Source: Comamonas avium (GTDB taxonomy: Bacteria; Pseudomonadota; Gammaproteobacteria; Burkholderiales; Burkholderiaceae_C). From it: 64,000 nt of DNA. The translations under genes and the position numbers were made by a program. Shown piece by piece: positions 9,613 through 18,288 of this stretch (position 1 is its first letter; each line of letters begins with the position of its first letter). The notes under the pieces were generated by a model, which worked only from the letters and a program-made list of their open reading frames with translations, was not told the origin of the DNA and did no database searches. The stretch covers positions 244,763 through 308,762 of the forward strand of contig NZ_JACSQK010000003.1 of assembly GCF_014836675.1 (NCBI RefSeq), in the 5' to 3' direction.

Positions 9613-10497
9613 TTAGTCCTGGGCGGGGAAAAACTTTTGCACCAGCGGATGCAGCACCTGCCTGCTTGCCCCAATGGCAAAAAAGTGCTCTTCAACGCCC
9701 TCGCAGTCGCCCAAGCGCATTACTGCATAGCGACTAGTCAAATCTTCGTGCACCAAGCTCGCCATTGGAAAGACGCCCATGCCTGCGGCACCAAATGTCT
9801 TGAGCAGTGCGCTGTCTTCAAATTCTCCGATCACATGCGGCTGTATGGCGATACGCTCAAACCACTGATCGAGCCTTGACCGAACGGCTGCATGTCTGGT
9901 GGGCAGCAGCACTGGAACTTGGGCCAGTGACTGGGGAAAGCTATTGCTGGCAGCGGCATACAGCGATGCTGGCGCGTACCAGGCGATGGGAGATGACCCC
10001 AGTGATTGACTGTAGACCTTGAGATTGGGGTTGAGCGGAGCGGCCCGGTCTGCAAGGACAACATCCAGCCGGTGCAGCGCAAGATCACCCAGCAAATCCT
10101 CGAATTCGTCAACCAGACACAGAAGCTTGAGGTTGGGCTCCTGCATCACGCGTTGCATCAGGCTTTGAACGGCTAACTTGGGCAATTCGTCGGAGATTCC
10201 AACAATCAAGCGCACGCTTGGCGCACCCACGGCATCACGCACAACCGCAGGTAGCTGCTCGCCAAGCTGGAAAATTTTTTCTGCCTGCCGCATGGCGGCC
10301 AGCCCCGCATCCGTCAGTACAACCCCTCGCCCTGCTGGTTTGAGCAAGACATAGCCGAGAGAGCGTTCTAACTGGCGAACCTGGGTGCTCACGGTTTGCA
10401 CTGCCATGCCTAAACGCTCTGCAGCACGGGCCATGCCACCTTCTTTGGCGACAACCCAGAAGTAGTAAAGATGCCGGTAACTGAAGCCAGGACTCAT
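9613..10497 (-). CDS. nhaR: LysR-type regulator of the NhaR group
   Basis: A 294-residue LysR-type regulator. The first residues 'FSYRHLYYFWVVAKEGGMARAAERL' are characteristic of NhaR, which in enterobacteria activates the Na+/H+ antiporter gene nhaA in response to sodium. The helix-turn-helix covers about residues 5-65 and the effector-binding domain 90-290. No nhaA lies next to it; instead it faces a universal stress protein and a TerC-like protein, divergently over a 96-bp gap. It may therefore regulate those stress genes, which is inference. The family call is firm, the physiological target not. Confidence 0.85.
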   Translation of the reverse strand: MSPGFSYRHLYYFWVVAKEGGMARAAERLGMAVQTVSTQVRQLERSLGYVLLKPAGRGVVLTDAGLAAMRQAEKIFQLGEQLPAVVRDAVGAPSVRLIVGISDELPKLAVQSLMQRVMQEPNLKLLCLVDEFEDLLGDLALHRLDVVLADRAAPLNPNLKVYSQSLGSSPIAWYAPASLYAAASNSFPQSLAQVPVLLPTRHAAVRSRLDQWFERIAIQPHVIGEFEDSALLKTFGAAGMGVFPMASLVHEDLTSRYAVMRLGDCEGVEEHFFAIGASRQVLHPLVQKFFPAQD

Positions 10498-10593
10498 TGT
10501 TCGGCTTTACAGAGCTATTACTTCTTAATTATCTGCTTTTACAAATCTGAGGCATCGCTATGGTTGGCTTCATTGCATGTAAGGAGAAGCACC

Positions 10594-11106
10594 ATGTTGA
10601 GAGTTCTTGTCCCATCAGATGGCTCCGCCAATTCGCTGTACGCCATACGTTACGTGATCGACGAATTCAAGAAGCGCCAAGATCTTGAGATTCACCTGCT
10701 TAACGTGCAGCCGCTCTTTTCAAAGCTCATCACGGATTACATCGACAAGAGTGATCGAATGGATTTTCACCAGGAGCAGGCTGACGCGGCGCTCTTGACG
10801 ACGCGGCAAATGCTGGATGCTGCCGGGATTCCCTACAGCGTGCACGCAGAACTTGGCAACAAGGTGGACTGTATTGTGGATGCCGCTCGCAGGCTCCAGT
10901 GCGACAGCATCATCATGAGCACTGCGCGTAAAAGCTCTCTGATACGCCTGGTTGAAAACTCGGTCACGAATCAGGTCCTGGAGCGAACGAGCGTTCCCGT
11001 GGAAGTGATTGCAGGGCAAGCAGCTTCCAGGTTTGAGCGCATAGGTATTCCCGCGGGCGTGGGTGCAGGCGCGGGCATCGTTGCCTTGTGGATGGCCTCC
11101 AGTTGA
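10594..11106 (+). CDS. Universal stress protein (UspA family)
   Basis: A 170-residue cytoplasmic protein of the UspA fold. It begins 'MLRVLVPSDGSANSLYAIRYV', has the central 'DSIIMSTARKSS' segment in place of the usual 'GSHG' region, and ends its core with 'SVTNQVLERTSVPVEVI'. The C-terminus adds a short glycine-rich hydrophobic tail ('GIPAGVGAGAGIVALWMASS') that could touch the membrane. The ATG at 10594 is chosen because AAGGAGAA lies six bases upstream. Divergent from nhaR and 83 bp ahead of the TerC-like gene, suggesting a small stress cluster. Confidence 0.9.
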   Translation: MLRVLVPSDGSANSLYAIRYVIDEFKKRQDLEIHLLNVQPLFSKLITDYIDKSDRMDFHQEQADAALLTTRQMLDAAGIPYSVHAELGNKVDCIVDAARRLQCDSIIMSTARKSSLIRLVENSVTNQVLERTSVPVEVIAGQAASRFERIGIPAGVGAGAGIVALWMASS

Positions 11107-11189
11107 AATATCGCCGCAGCGACGATCAAGTGCAGGTCACATATTCCTGAATAAGAGCGAAGAGGCAAAGCTGCGCCTGGAGCACTGCT

Positions 11190-12239
11190 ATGAATAACCT
11201 CGAAACACTGGCCAACGGCCCGATGTGGCTGGGCTTCATCACCTTTGTGCTGGTCATGCTGGCCCTGGATCTGTTTGTTCTGGGCGGTAACAAGGCTCAC
11301 CGGGTGTCGGTCAGGGAAGCCGCTTGCTGGACTGTGACCTGGATGACGCTCGCCACCACATTCGGTGTTTTGCTGTGGTGGTATCTGGACATGACGGCTG
11401 GCCGAGAAATGGCCAACCGCAAGGCGCTGGAGTTCTTTACCGGCTACCTCATTGAGCAGGCACTGTCGATAGACAACATGTTCGTGTTTGTGATGATATT
11501 TACCTACTTCGCCGTTCCCCCAGAGCTGCAGCGCCGTGTGCTGCTGTATGGGGTGCTGGGGGCCATCGTGATGCGCGCCGTCATGATTTTGGGGGGCATA
11601 TGGCTGGTTTCTGAATTTGCCTGGGTGCTCTACGTTTTTGGGCTGCTTTTGGTGGTCACGGGGGCCAAGATGCTGTTCATGGCGGATAAGAAACCTGACC
11701 TGGTAAAGAACCCGCTGTTGCGCTGGCTGCGCGGCCACATGCGGATTGCACCAGAGTTTTATGGGCAGTCATTTTTCGTCCGGATCAATGGCTTGCGCCA
11801 TGCAACACCGATGTTCCTGGTGCTCTTGATGATTGAGGCGAGTGATCTTGTCTTTGCCATAGACAGCATTCCGGCCATCTTTGCTGTCACCACAGATCCA
11901 TTTATTGTTTTTACGTCCAACATCTTTGCGATATTGGGCTTGAGGGCGCTGTACTTTCTACTGGCCGATATGGCCGAACGCTTTCACCTTCTCAAGTACG
12001 GACTGGCTCTGGTGCTGATCTACATTGGGGGCAAGATGCTGGCGATGCCCTGGTTTCACATGCCGGTGCATTGGTCGCTGCTCATTGTTGGCTCCATAGT
12101 GCTGATTTCCGTACTGCTGAGCTTGAAGCGCTCGGCGCATAAACCATCGTGCAGTTTGATGAGCGGTACCAAGCAGTTGCCGCTGCCCGCTGCAGGTCAG
12201 GCGATTGAAGCGGCTCGACCTGCGGCAGGCACAGACTGA
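11190..12239 (+). CDS. TerC/Alx-family membrane protein
   Basis: A 349-residue inner-membrane protein with about eight to nine spans. 'IEQALSIDNMFVFVMIF' and 'MIEASDLVFAIDSIPAIFAV' are the two acidic membrane motifs that define the TerC/Alx/YkoY family, implicated in manganese export, metallation of exported proteins and tellurite resistance. A GGAG site sits just before the ATG. The 35-residue hydrophilic tail after residue 314 is variable. Alx relatives are often controlled by a yybP-ykoY manganese riboswitch; the 83-bp upstream gap is too short and does not show one. Confidence 0.88.
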   Translation: MNNLETLANGPMWLGFITFVLVMLALDLFVLGGNKAHRVSVREAACWTVTWMTLATTFGVLLWWYLDMTAGREMANRKALEFFTGYLIEQALSIDNMFVFVMIFTYFAVPPELQRRVLLYGVLGAIVMRAVMILGGIWLVSEFAWVLYVFGLLLVVTGAKMLFMADKKPDLVKNPLLRWLRGHMRIAPEFYGQSFFVRINGLRHATPMFLVLLMIEASDLVFAIDSIPAIFAVTTDPFIVFTSNIFAILGLRALYFLLADMAERFHLLKYGLALVLIYIGGKMLAMPWFHMPVHWSLLIVGSIVLISVLLSLKRSAHKPSCSLMSGTKQLPLPAAGQAIEAARPAAGTD

Positions 12240-12342
12240 GTCAGTGACCGGCAGCTTATGAGCGGCGAAGAAGGCGGGGGTGTTGCTATTGGCTGCAGCG
12301 TGTAGCTGCTAGCGCCTAGCGCCTAGCGACTGGCGATTCAGG

Positions 12343-13146
12343 CTAGATAGTGATGGTGCCGCTCAGGTATCGAGCGCAGTGGCCTGCCACCTTCACGCTG
12401 GATGGCGTCACTTCACAGAACAATGTGCCAGTGCGCCGCGATGCCTGATGGCCAATCAGACTGTTCCTGCCGAGTCTGCTGGCCCAGTAGGGTGCCAAAG
12501 CCGCATGGATGGAGCCAGTGACCGGATCTTCATCGCCACCGTTGGCGGGCCAGAAGTAGCGGCTGACAAAGTCATAGGGTGCGCCAGTGTTGGCTGGTGC
12601 GGTGACCACTACGTCCAGTGGACCCAGTGACTTGAGGCGCTCCAGATCAGGCTTGACTGCCAGGACGTCGTTTTCAGAAGGGTAAACCGCAACGTAGGCC
12701 TGCTGATTGACCAGATAGCAGGATGGTGGCGGGACGAGGCCCTCACGCAGTGCCGCCGGGGGCGCATCCAGAGCTCGCGCATCGCGGCGAGGGAAGGTCA
12801 TCAGAATGCGTCCGTTGCTTTCTCGCGTTGCCAAGACATTTCCAACCGCTGCAGTCCAGAACGTAATGCTTTGAAGCGTGGGATCAGATTCGAACAGAAC
12901 GAATGCACTGGCAAGCGTTGCATGGCCGCAGAAATCAATTTCCTTGAGCGGAGAAAACCACCGGATTTCAAAGGCACTGCGCTCAGCGCTCCAGACCAGA
13001 AAAGAGGTTTCAGATAAGTTGTTTTCGGTGGCAATGGCCTGCAGCGTTGACACGGGAAGCCACTGGGCCAGTGGAACAACCGCAGCTTGATTGCCCTTGA
13101 AACGTTCTGAGGTGAAAGCGTCGATGACGTGGATGGGCAGTTGCAT
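12343..13146 (-). CDS. PhzF-family isomerase/epimerase-like protein
   Basis: A 267-residue protein of the PhzF diaminopimelate-epimerase-like fold. It opens 'MQLPIHVIDAFTSERFKGN', has the catalytic-glutamate motif 'NNLSETSFL', then 'RWFSPLKEIDFCGHATLASA' and a C-terminal 'EDPVTGSIHAALAPYW'. These are the signature patches of PhzF. Members isomerise small metabolites; outside phenazine clusters the substrate is usually unknown, and no phenazine genes are present here. The start at 13146 is favoured because it matches the conserved N-terminus; an upstream ATG at 13239 would add 31 residues. Confidence 0.88.
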   Translation of the reverse strand: MQLPIHVIDAFTSERFKGNQAAVVPLAQWLPVSTLQAIATENNLSETSFLVWSAERSAFEIRWFSPLKEIDFCGHATLASAFVLFESDPTLQSITFWTAAVGNVLATRESNGRILMTFPRRDARALDAPPAALREGLVPPPSCYLVNQQAYVAVYPSENDVLAVKPDLERLKSLGPLDVVVTAPANTGAPYDFVSRYFWPANGGDEDPVTGSIHAALAPYWASRLGRNSLIGHQASRRTGTLFCEVTPSSVKVAGHCARYLSGTITI

Positions 13147-13302
13147 AACAAACGGGTCGTATAGGGCTAGAGGGCTTTGACGATCAGCGTTGAGTGCGAA
13201 GGGTATTGCCGCTTGCAAGGCTGATATCCAGTGGGCCATTGTAGAAGGCGCGCCAGGCCAAGTGATTGCCGGGTATCAGCAATCGCGATGCCATCAGGCT
13301 GC

Positions 13303-13337
13303 TGGATGCTGGATGCTGGATGCTGGATGCTGGATGC
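13303..13337. repeat. Five perfect tandem copies of a 7-bp unit
   Basis: TGGATGC occurs five times head to tail between the phzF gene and the cphA terminator. It lies upstream of phzF, beyond both candidate starts, so it is non-coding. A heptamer tract like this can change copy number by slippage. Confidence 0.9.
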
Positions 13338-13356
13338 AGACACTGCTTTGGGCGAT

Positions 13357-13387
13357 AAAAAAAGGCTCCTCTATGAGGAGCCTTTTT
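13357..13387 (-). terminator. Intrinsic terminator of cphA
   Basis: AAAAGGCTCCTC pairs with GAGGAGCCTTTT around a three-base loop, with a run of A on the plus strand that becomes a U-tract for minus-strand transcripts. It lies 20 bases past the cphA stop codon. T residues on the other side may make it bidirectional. Confidence 0.85.
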
Positions 13388-13407
13388 GCTGCATCAAGCG
13401 CAGAGGT

Positions 13408-15987
13408 TTAGGCCTTGCTGGCTTCTTGCACATGCTTGCGTAAGTGTTCCAGTGATTCTTCCACCTGATCGACCAGTACCAGGCACAGGTCGCCAGGTTG
13501 CAAGCGGCTCAGGGCATGGTCAATGGCTATGAATTCGCCATGAATGTCGGTGGTGTAGCTGGTGCGGGTTGCCCCTTCCAGACCCTTGCGCAGCAGGGCC
13601 AGGACTTCGCCGTCTTCACGGCCACGCTGGCATGCGTCCTGGTAGAGGATGACATCATCAAACGATGCACCCAGGATGCGGGTTTGCTCGACGATATCCT
13701 GGTCGCGGCGGTCACCCGCACCACTGATGACCACGCTGCGGCGGTTGGCGGGCATGCTGGAGACAGCTTGGGTCAGCGCACGGATTGCATCGGGGTTGTG
13801 GCCGTAGTCCGCCACGATGGTGGCACCCTTGTAGTCCATCACGTTGAAGCGACCGGGGGCGTTGGATGAGTCGTTGTGAAACGATGCCAAACCACGGCGG
13901 ATGGTGTCCCATGGCAGGTCGGCAGCCCATGCCGCGCCGATCGAGGCCATGGCGTTGTCGACCTGAAAACCGATGGAGCCATTGCGGGTCAGCGGGATAT
14001 CTGCCAGCGCAACGCTTTCCTTGAATGCACCTTCGGCACAGATGATGTGCCCATCATCCACATACACCACGCGGTTGCCCTGGGCGCGGTGTGTGGCCAT
14101 GACGTGGTGGTGGCGATCTGCACCAAAGTAAATCACCTTGCCTTGGCAGACGTTGGCCATGGGGGCTACGTGGGGGTCGATCGCGTTGAGTACGGCGTAA
14201 CCATTGGGAGCGACGTTCTGCACGATCACGCGCTTCAAGACCATGACGTCTTCGACGGTGGTGATGAAGTTCAGGCCCAGGTGATCGCCTTCACCCACGT
14301 TGGTGACTACGGCGACCTGACAGCGGTCAAAGCCCAGACCTTCACGCAGCACACCGCCGCGGGCACATTCCAAAATGGCTGCATCTACTTCGGGGTGGGC
14401 CAGTACATTGCGGGCGCTCTTGGGGCCAGAGCAGTCGCCACTGTCGATCTGGCGGCCATTGACATAGACGCCGTCGGTGTTGGTCATGCCCACGCGCAGG
14501 CCCTGTGCGGAAAAAATGTGCGAGATCAGGCGGGTCGTGGTGGTCTTGCCGTTGGTGCCGGTGACAGCTACCACGGGAATGCGGCCATCTTCACCGGGGC
14601 CAAACAGCAGGTCCACCATGGGTGCGCCCACGTTGCGCGGTTTGCCGAACGAAGGTGCCAGATGCATGCGCAGGCCGGGGGCTGCGTTGACTTCCACAAT
14701 GCCGCCGTTTTGTTCTTCCAGTGGCTTGAGCATGGTCTCGCACACCACGTCCACACCGCAGATGTGCAGGCCTACGCATGCGGCGGCCTCTACAGCGCGC
14801 GCGGCAATGTCGGGGTGTACGTCATCGGTCACGTCGGTGGCACTGCCGCCTGTGGACAGGTTGGCGTTGTTGCGCAGCACTACGCGCTGGCCCTGAGCGG
14901 GTACCGAGTCGGGGGTCAGGCCTTCGGCAGCGATGCGGCCAATGGCAATGCCATCGAGCTGAATCTTGGTCAGTGCCGTGCCGTGACCGGAGCCACGACG
15001 CGGGTCCTGGTTGACGATGTCAACCAGCTCGCGGATGGTGTGCTCGCCATCACCCAGTACCTGAGGGGGGTCGCGGCGGGCCGCTGCCACCAGGTGGTTG
15101 CCCACCACCAGCAGGCGGAAGTCGTGGCCGGGCAAAAAGCGCTCCACCATCACCACGGTACCAAACTCCATGGAAGTGGCGTAGGCTTTTTCAAGCTGTT
15201 CACGGGTGGTGATGTTGACTGTGACGCCCTTGCCCTGGTTGCCGTCCTGGGGCTTGACCACCACGGGCATTCCCACCTCTTGGGCGATGGCCCAGGCATC
15301 TTGCACGTCTTTGGCGGGGCGGCCCATGGGCACGGGTACGCCAGCAGCGTGCAGCAGACGTTTGGTCAGGTCTTTGTCTTGTGCAATGGTCTCAGCCACT
15401 GAGCTGGTCTGGTCGACTTCGGCGGCCTGAAATTTGCGCGCCTTGGAGCCCCAGCCCAGTTGCACCAGGCTGCCGGCGGTCAGGCGGCGAAAGGGAATGC
15501 CGCGGCCCAGTGCTGCGTTGAGCAGCGAGCCGGTGGAGGGGCCGACGCGCTCTTCTTCGTCCAGCTCGCGCAGCTCGTTGATGGCGGCCTTGACGTCAAA
15601 GTCCGTGTCGTTCAGGGCTGCATTGATCAGTTGCTGCGCCAGCTCTACTGCGCGCTTGCCTACGGCTTCTTCCGTGTATTCAACGATGACCTGGAATGTG
15701 CCGGGCTCTACGGTTTCGTGTGTGCGACTGAAGGTGACGGGGCAGCCCGCCTGGGCTTGCATGGACAGCGCAGCGGCTTCCAGCACATGGGCGATGGACA
15801 AGGTGTTGTCCATGCCCTGGCCCTGCAGCCCGCCAATGGCAGGAAAGCGGGCACGAACCTTGTCTTCAAAACGAGGTATCAGTGTGAAGTTCTGTTCTTC
15901 AGGCGTGCAATGCACGATGGATTCGATAGCGGTATTGCGGCTCCAGAGGTTGGGGCCACGCAAGGCGCGGGAGCGAGAAATTTCCAT
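13408..15987 (-). CDS. cphA: Cyanophycin synthetase
   Basis: An 859-residue enzyme that builds cyanophycin, a polymer of aspartate with arginine side chains used to store nitrogen and carbon, in an ATP- and primer-dependent reaction. An N-terminal domain (to about 160) is followed by an ATP-grasp domain with 'PVVVKPQDGNQGKGVTVNI' and a C-terminal Mur-ligase-like domain with an intact P-loop 'GTNGKTTTT' (Lys481). The ATG at 15987 gives the usual start 'MEISRSRALRGPNLWSRNTA'; a TTG ten codons earlier is possible. It lies 78 bases downstream of cphA' on the same strand, so both are probably cotranscribed. Confidence 0.95.
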   Translation of the reverse strand: MEISRSRALRGPNLWSRNTAIESIVHCTPEEQNFTLIPRFEDKVRARFPAIGGLQGQGMDNTLSIAHVLEAAALSMQAQAGCPVTFSRTHETVEPGTFQVIVEYTEEAVGKRAVELAQQLINAALNDTDFDVKAAINELRELDEEERVGPSTGSLLNAALGRGIPFRRLTAGSLVQLGWGSKARKFQAAEVDQTSSVAETIAQDKDLTKRLLHAAGVPVPMGRPAKDVQDAWAIAQEVGMPVVVKPQDGNQGKGVTVNITTREQLEKAYATSMEFGTVVMVERFLPGHDFRLLVVGNHLVAAARRDPPQVLGDGEHTIRELVDIVNQDPRRGSGHGTALTKIQLDGIAIGRIAAEGLTPDSVPAQGQRVVLRNNANLSTGGSATDVTDDVHPDIAARAVEAAACVGLHICGVDVVCETMLKPLEEQNGGIVEVNAAPGLRMHLAPSFGKPRNVGAPMVDLLFGPGEDGRIPVVAVTGTNGKTTTTRLISHIFSAQGLRVGMTNTDGVYVNGRQIDSGDCSGPKSARNVLAHPEVDAAILECARGGVLREGLGFDRCQVAVVTNVGEGDHLGLNFITTVEDVMVLKRVIVQNVAPNGYAVLNAIDPHVAPMANVCQGKVIYFGADRHHHVMATHRAQGNRVVYVDDGHIICAEGAFKESVALADIPLTRNGSIGFQVDNAMASIGAAWAADLPWDTIRRGLASFHNDSSNAPGRFNVMDYKGATIVADYGHNPDAIRALTQAVSSMPANRRSVVISGAGDRRDQDIVEQTRILGASFDDVILYQDACQRGREDGEVLALLRKGLEGATRTSYTTDIHGEFIAIDHALSRLQPGDLCLVLVDQVEESLEHLRKHVQEASKA

Positions 15988-16041
15988 GGTCTGTCTTTCC
16001 GCCAAAATTTTAGTCAAATTGGCTTCTAACGTAGATGTGAC

Positions 16042-16068
16042 AAGCGCTGATAGCTATCGTTTAAATTA
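16042..16068. repeat. Half copy of a dispersed hairpin repeat at the cphA' stop
   Basis: AAGCGCTGATAGCT at 16042-16055 is the exact reverse complement of 25305-25318, the outer arm of a repeat found whole at 25301, 33281 and 52141. Here only one arm is present, and the cphA' stop codon lies within or at its edge, so the element may have supplied the end of the gene. Confidence 0.5.
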
Positions 16069-18066
16069 CAGAGGCTGGTAGTCAAAAGTCTTGATGCCAG
16101 CCGCAATCAGTTCAGGCGTGATGTCCAGCGCCCAGGCGGTGGCAATCGCGGCCAGCAAGGCGGAGGTGTCAGGCTCAAAACCGTTGACGGGGCGCAGCGC
16201 TTGCAGCTTGGCCAAAACACGTTCGGTGTTGCCGTGCACCAGCAAGACGTCGTTGCCCAGAAGCACTACAGCGCGGCCACCGGCCTCGCGATGGGTCAGT
16301 AAAACTGAGTTCTTGGGGTCGTGGGTGTAGAACAGGACCTGGCCATCGCACAGGCGTGCAAGGTCGGCAGTTTGCTCATCGTCGGCGTTGAGCACGCCAG
16401 CGCCCTGACCCAGGACCACATCAATCTGGGTGCGCATCACGCGGGTCATCTGATCGGCTTCCAGCACGTCGTGGTCGGCCAGGCCTTCAAAGCCGTCCAT
16501 GTCGGTGACCACGCCCACCTGGCAGCGGTCGTAAGCCAGACCTTCTTCAAAGATGGAGCGGGCCGTGGTTTGAATCACGGCAGCCTCTGCCAGCCGGTTG
16601 ACCAGCAGACGGTGTGCTGCATGCCAGTTGGTGTTGTCGCCCTTTTGAGTCAGGCGGCCTTCCAGGAAGGTGCCTTCGCTGCTGGCCACGCCTGTGCGTT
16701 TGCCGCTCAGTTGCAGCAACCAGCCCACCAGACGGGCAATGAATGCGTTATGGCGCGTGCCCGCAATGCCCACCACGGGGATGCGCGAGGTCTGACCATC
16801 GCTGTCACCGTCGGTGGTGGGAAACAGGTGCTCCACAATCGCCTGCCCCACAGGGCGTGCCACACCCACGCTGGGTTTGAGGTGCATCAGCAGGCCCGGG
16901 CCGCCGTTGACTTCCAAAATGGCTCCGCCCTGGGCTTGCAGGGGTTGGGTAATGTCCTGGCAGACCAGATCCACGCCGGCAATGTCCAATCCCACCACCT
17001 TGGCCGACAGCGCTGCCATGTAGGCAGTGTCGGGGTGCACCTCGTCGGTGCAGTCCACGGTGACGACCTTGGCGCGCGGATTGTGGCGGCCTTCAGGGTA
17101 TTCGCCGCGCGAGGCAGCCACCATCTTGCCTCCCACCACCAGCAGGCGGTGTACGTGGCCGGGGATGTGGCGCTCCACCATGACATAGCGTGTGAGCTTG
17201 CGGGCTTCGTCATAGGCAGCGCGCACTTCGGCTTCGCTGTTCAGGTTGACGCCAACACCCTGACCTTTGTTGGAGTTGTAGGGCTTGACCGTGACGGGCA
17301 GGCCCATGTAATCCGCTTCTTCCCAGGCTTGGTCGGCGCTTTTGACCAGTTCCCACTCGGGTACGGGCACGCCGCAGGCCTTGATCAGTTGCTTGCTCAG
17401 GTCTTTGTCTTCGGCAATGCCAAAGCCAATGGCGCTGGTCTTGTCGGTTTCAGTGGTCCAGATGCGGCGTTGTGATGCACCGTAGCCCAGTTGCACCAGA
17501 TTGCCGTCATTGAGGCGAATGCAAGGAATGCGGCGCTCTGCGGCGGCATTGACAATGCTGGCGGTGCTGGGGCCGAGGTAGCGATTTTCGATTTCGGCCT
17601 TGATGGCCTCTACAGCGGCGGCAACGTCGAAAGGCTGGTTGTTGATGGCGGCCATCAACAGCGCATGGCCTTGCTGCAATGCCACGTGGGCCACCGACTC
17701 TTCGGGGCAGCGAAACACCATGCGGTAGACGCCGTGTTGCGACACGCTGCGGGTCTGGCCAAACTCGGCGGGCATGCCAGCCATGTTCAGCAGCTCAATG
17801 ATGGTGTGCTCCAGCACATGGCCGCACCAGGTGCCTTCTGTCAGCCGCTCGAGAAAACCGCCACGGTGACCAACGCCACAGTGGTGCTCAATCAGACCGG
17901 GCAGCCAGGTGGTCAGGCGTTTGGTAAAACCGTCGATCTTGTTGGAAGGGTAATCTTCCAGTTCACCGAGGTCCAACCAGACTTCAAGGACCGGACGGTA
18001 AGTCCAGACGCTGGGGCCACGCAGGTAGGTGGTACGAAGCAGTTGGATGTCTTTGAATGTCGCCAT
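16066..18066 (-). CDS. cphA': Second, truncated cyanophycin synthetase homologue (CphA' type)
   Basis: A 666-residue relative of CphA encoded just upstream of cphA. The ATP-grasp domain is complete ('PVTVKPYNSNKGQGVGVNL', 'AILEVNGGPGLLMHLKPSVG'). In the Mur-ligase-like domain the P-loop GTNGKT is replaced by GTRHNA, so the catalytic lysine position is Asn440, and the protein ends about 190 residues earlier than CphA. It should therefore add only one of the two amino-acid steps, or serve as a primer-supplying or scaffolding partner. Bacterial pairs cphA/cphA' are known in Burkholderiales, and cyanobacterial CphA2 enzymes also use a reduced Mur domain to repolymerise dipeptides. The exact role here is inference. 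Confidence 0.9.
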   Translation of the reverse strand: MATFKDIQLLRTTYLRGPSVWTYRPVLEVWLDLGELEDYPSNKIDGFTKRLTTWLPGLIEHHCGVGHRGGFLERLTEGTWCGHVLEHTIIELLNMAGMPAEFGQTRSVSQHGVYRMVFRCPEESVAHVALQQGHALLMAAINNQPFDVAAAVEAIKAEIENRYLGPSTASIVNAAAERRIPCIRLNDGNLVQLGYGASQRRIWTTETDKTSAIGFGIAEDKDLSKQLIKACGVPVPEWELVKSADQAWEEADYMGLPVTVKPYNSNKGQGVGVNLNSEAEVRAAYDEARKLTRYVMVERHIPGHVHRLLVVGGKMVAASRGEYPEGRHNPRAKVVTVDCTDEVHPDTAYMAALSAKVVGLDIAGVDLVCQDITQPLQAQGGAILEVNGGPGLLMHLKPSVGVARPVGQAIVEHLFPTTDGDSDGQTSRIPVVGIAGTRHNAFIARLVGWLLQLSGKRTGVASSEGTFLEGRLTQKGDNTNWHAAHRLLVNRLAEAAVIQTTARSIFEEGLAYDRCQVGVVTDMDGFEGLADHDVLEADQMTRVMRTQIDVVLGQGAGVLNADDEQTADLARLCDGQVLFYTHDPKNSVLLTHREAGGRAVVLLGNDVLLVHGNTERVLAKLQALRPVNGFEPDTSALLAAIATAWALDITPELIAAGIKTFDYQPL

Positions 18067-18288
18067 GAATGTCAGCGTTAGAGTGTGAGGCTGGGGTCAG
18101 AGGCCACAGTCTGGGAAAAAGAGGGCCATTGTGTGCGGGAGGTAAAGCCGTGGCTGTTTGTCAGCCAAACTCGCAGCTAATGCGTTGAAGGGGATAGCTC
18201 CTACTCGGGCATGGTGTGGTTCTGCAGAGAATACGTCATGCCCCCACCCCTTGGCAGATTGGCCAACGCCGGGTTCTAACGATTCAAC

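Noticed and set aside
11107-11189. Possible yybP-ykoY manganese riboswitch ahead of the TerC-like gene
   Set aside because: The 83-bp gap is too short and lacks the conserved loop words.
13876-15402. A 508-codon plus-strand frame opposite cphA, and a 384-codon one opposite cphA' (16321-17475)
   Set aside because: Shadows of intact minus-strand cyanophycin synthetase genes; no ribosome-binding site and no recognisable protein.
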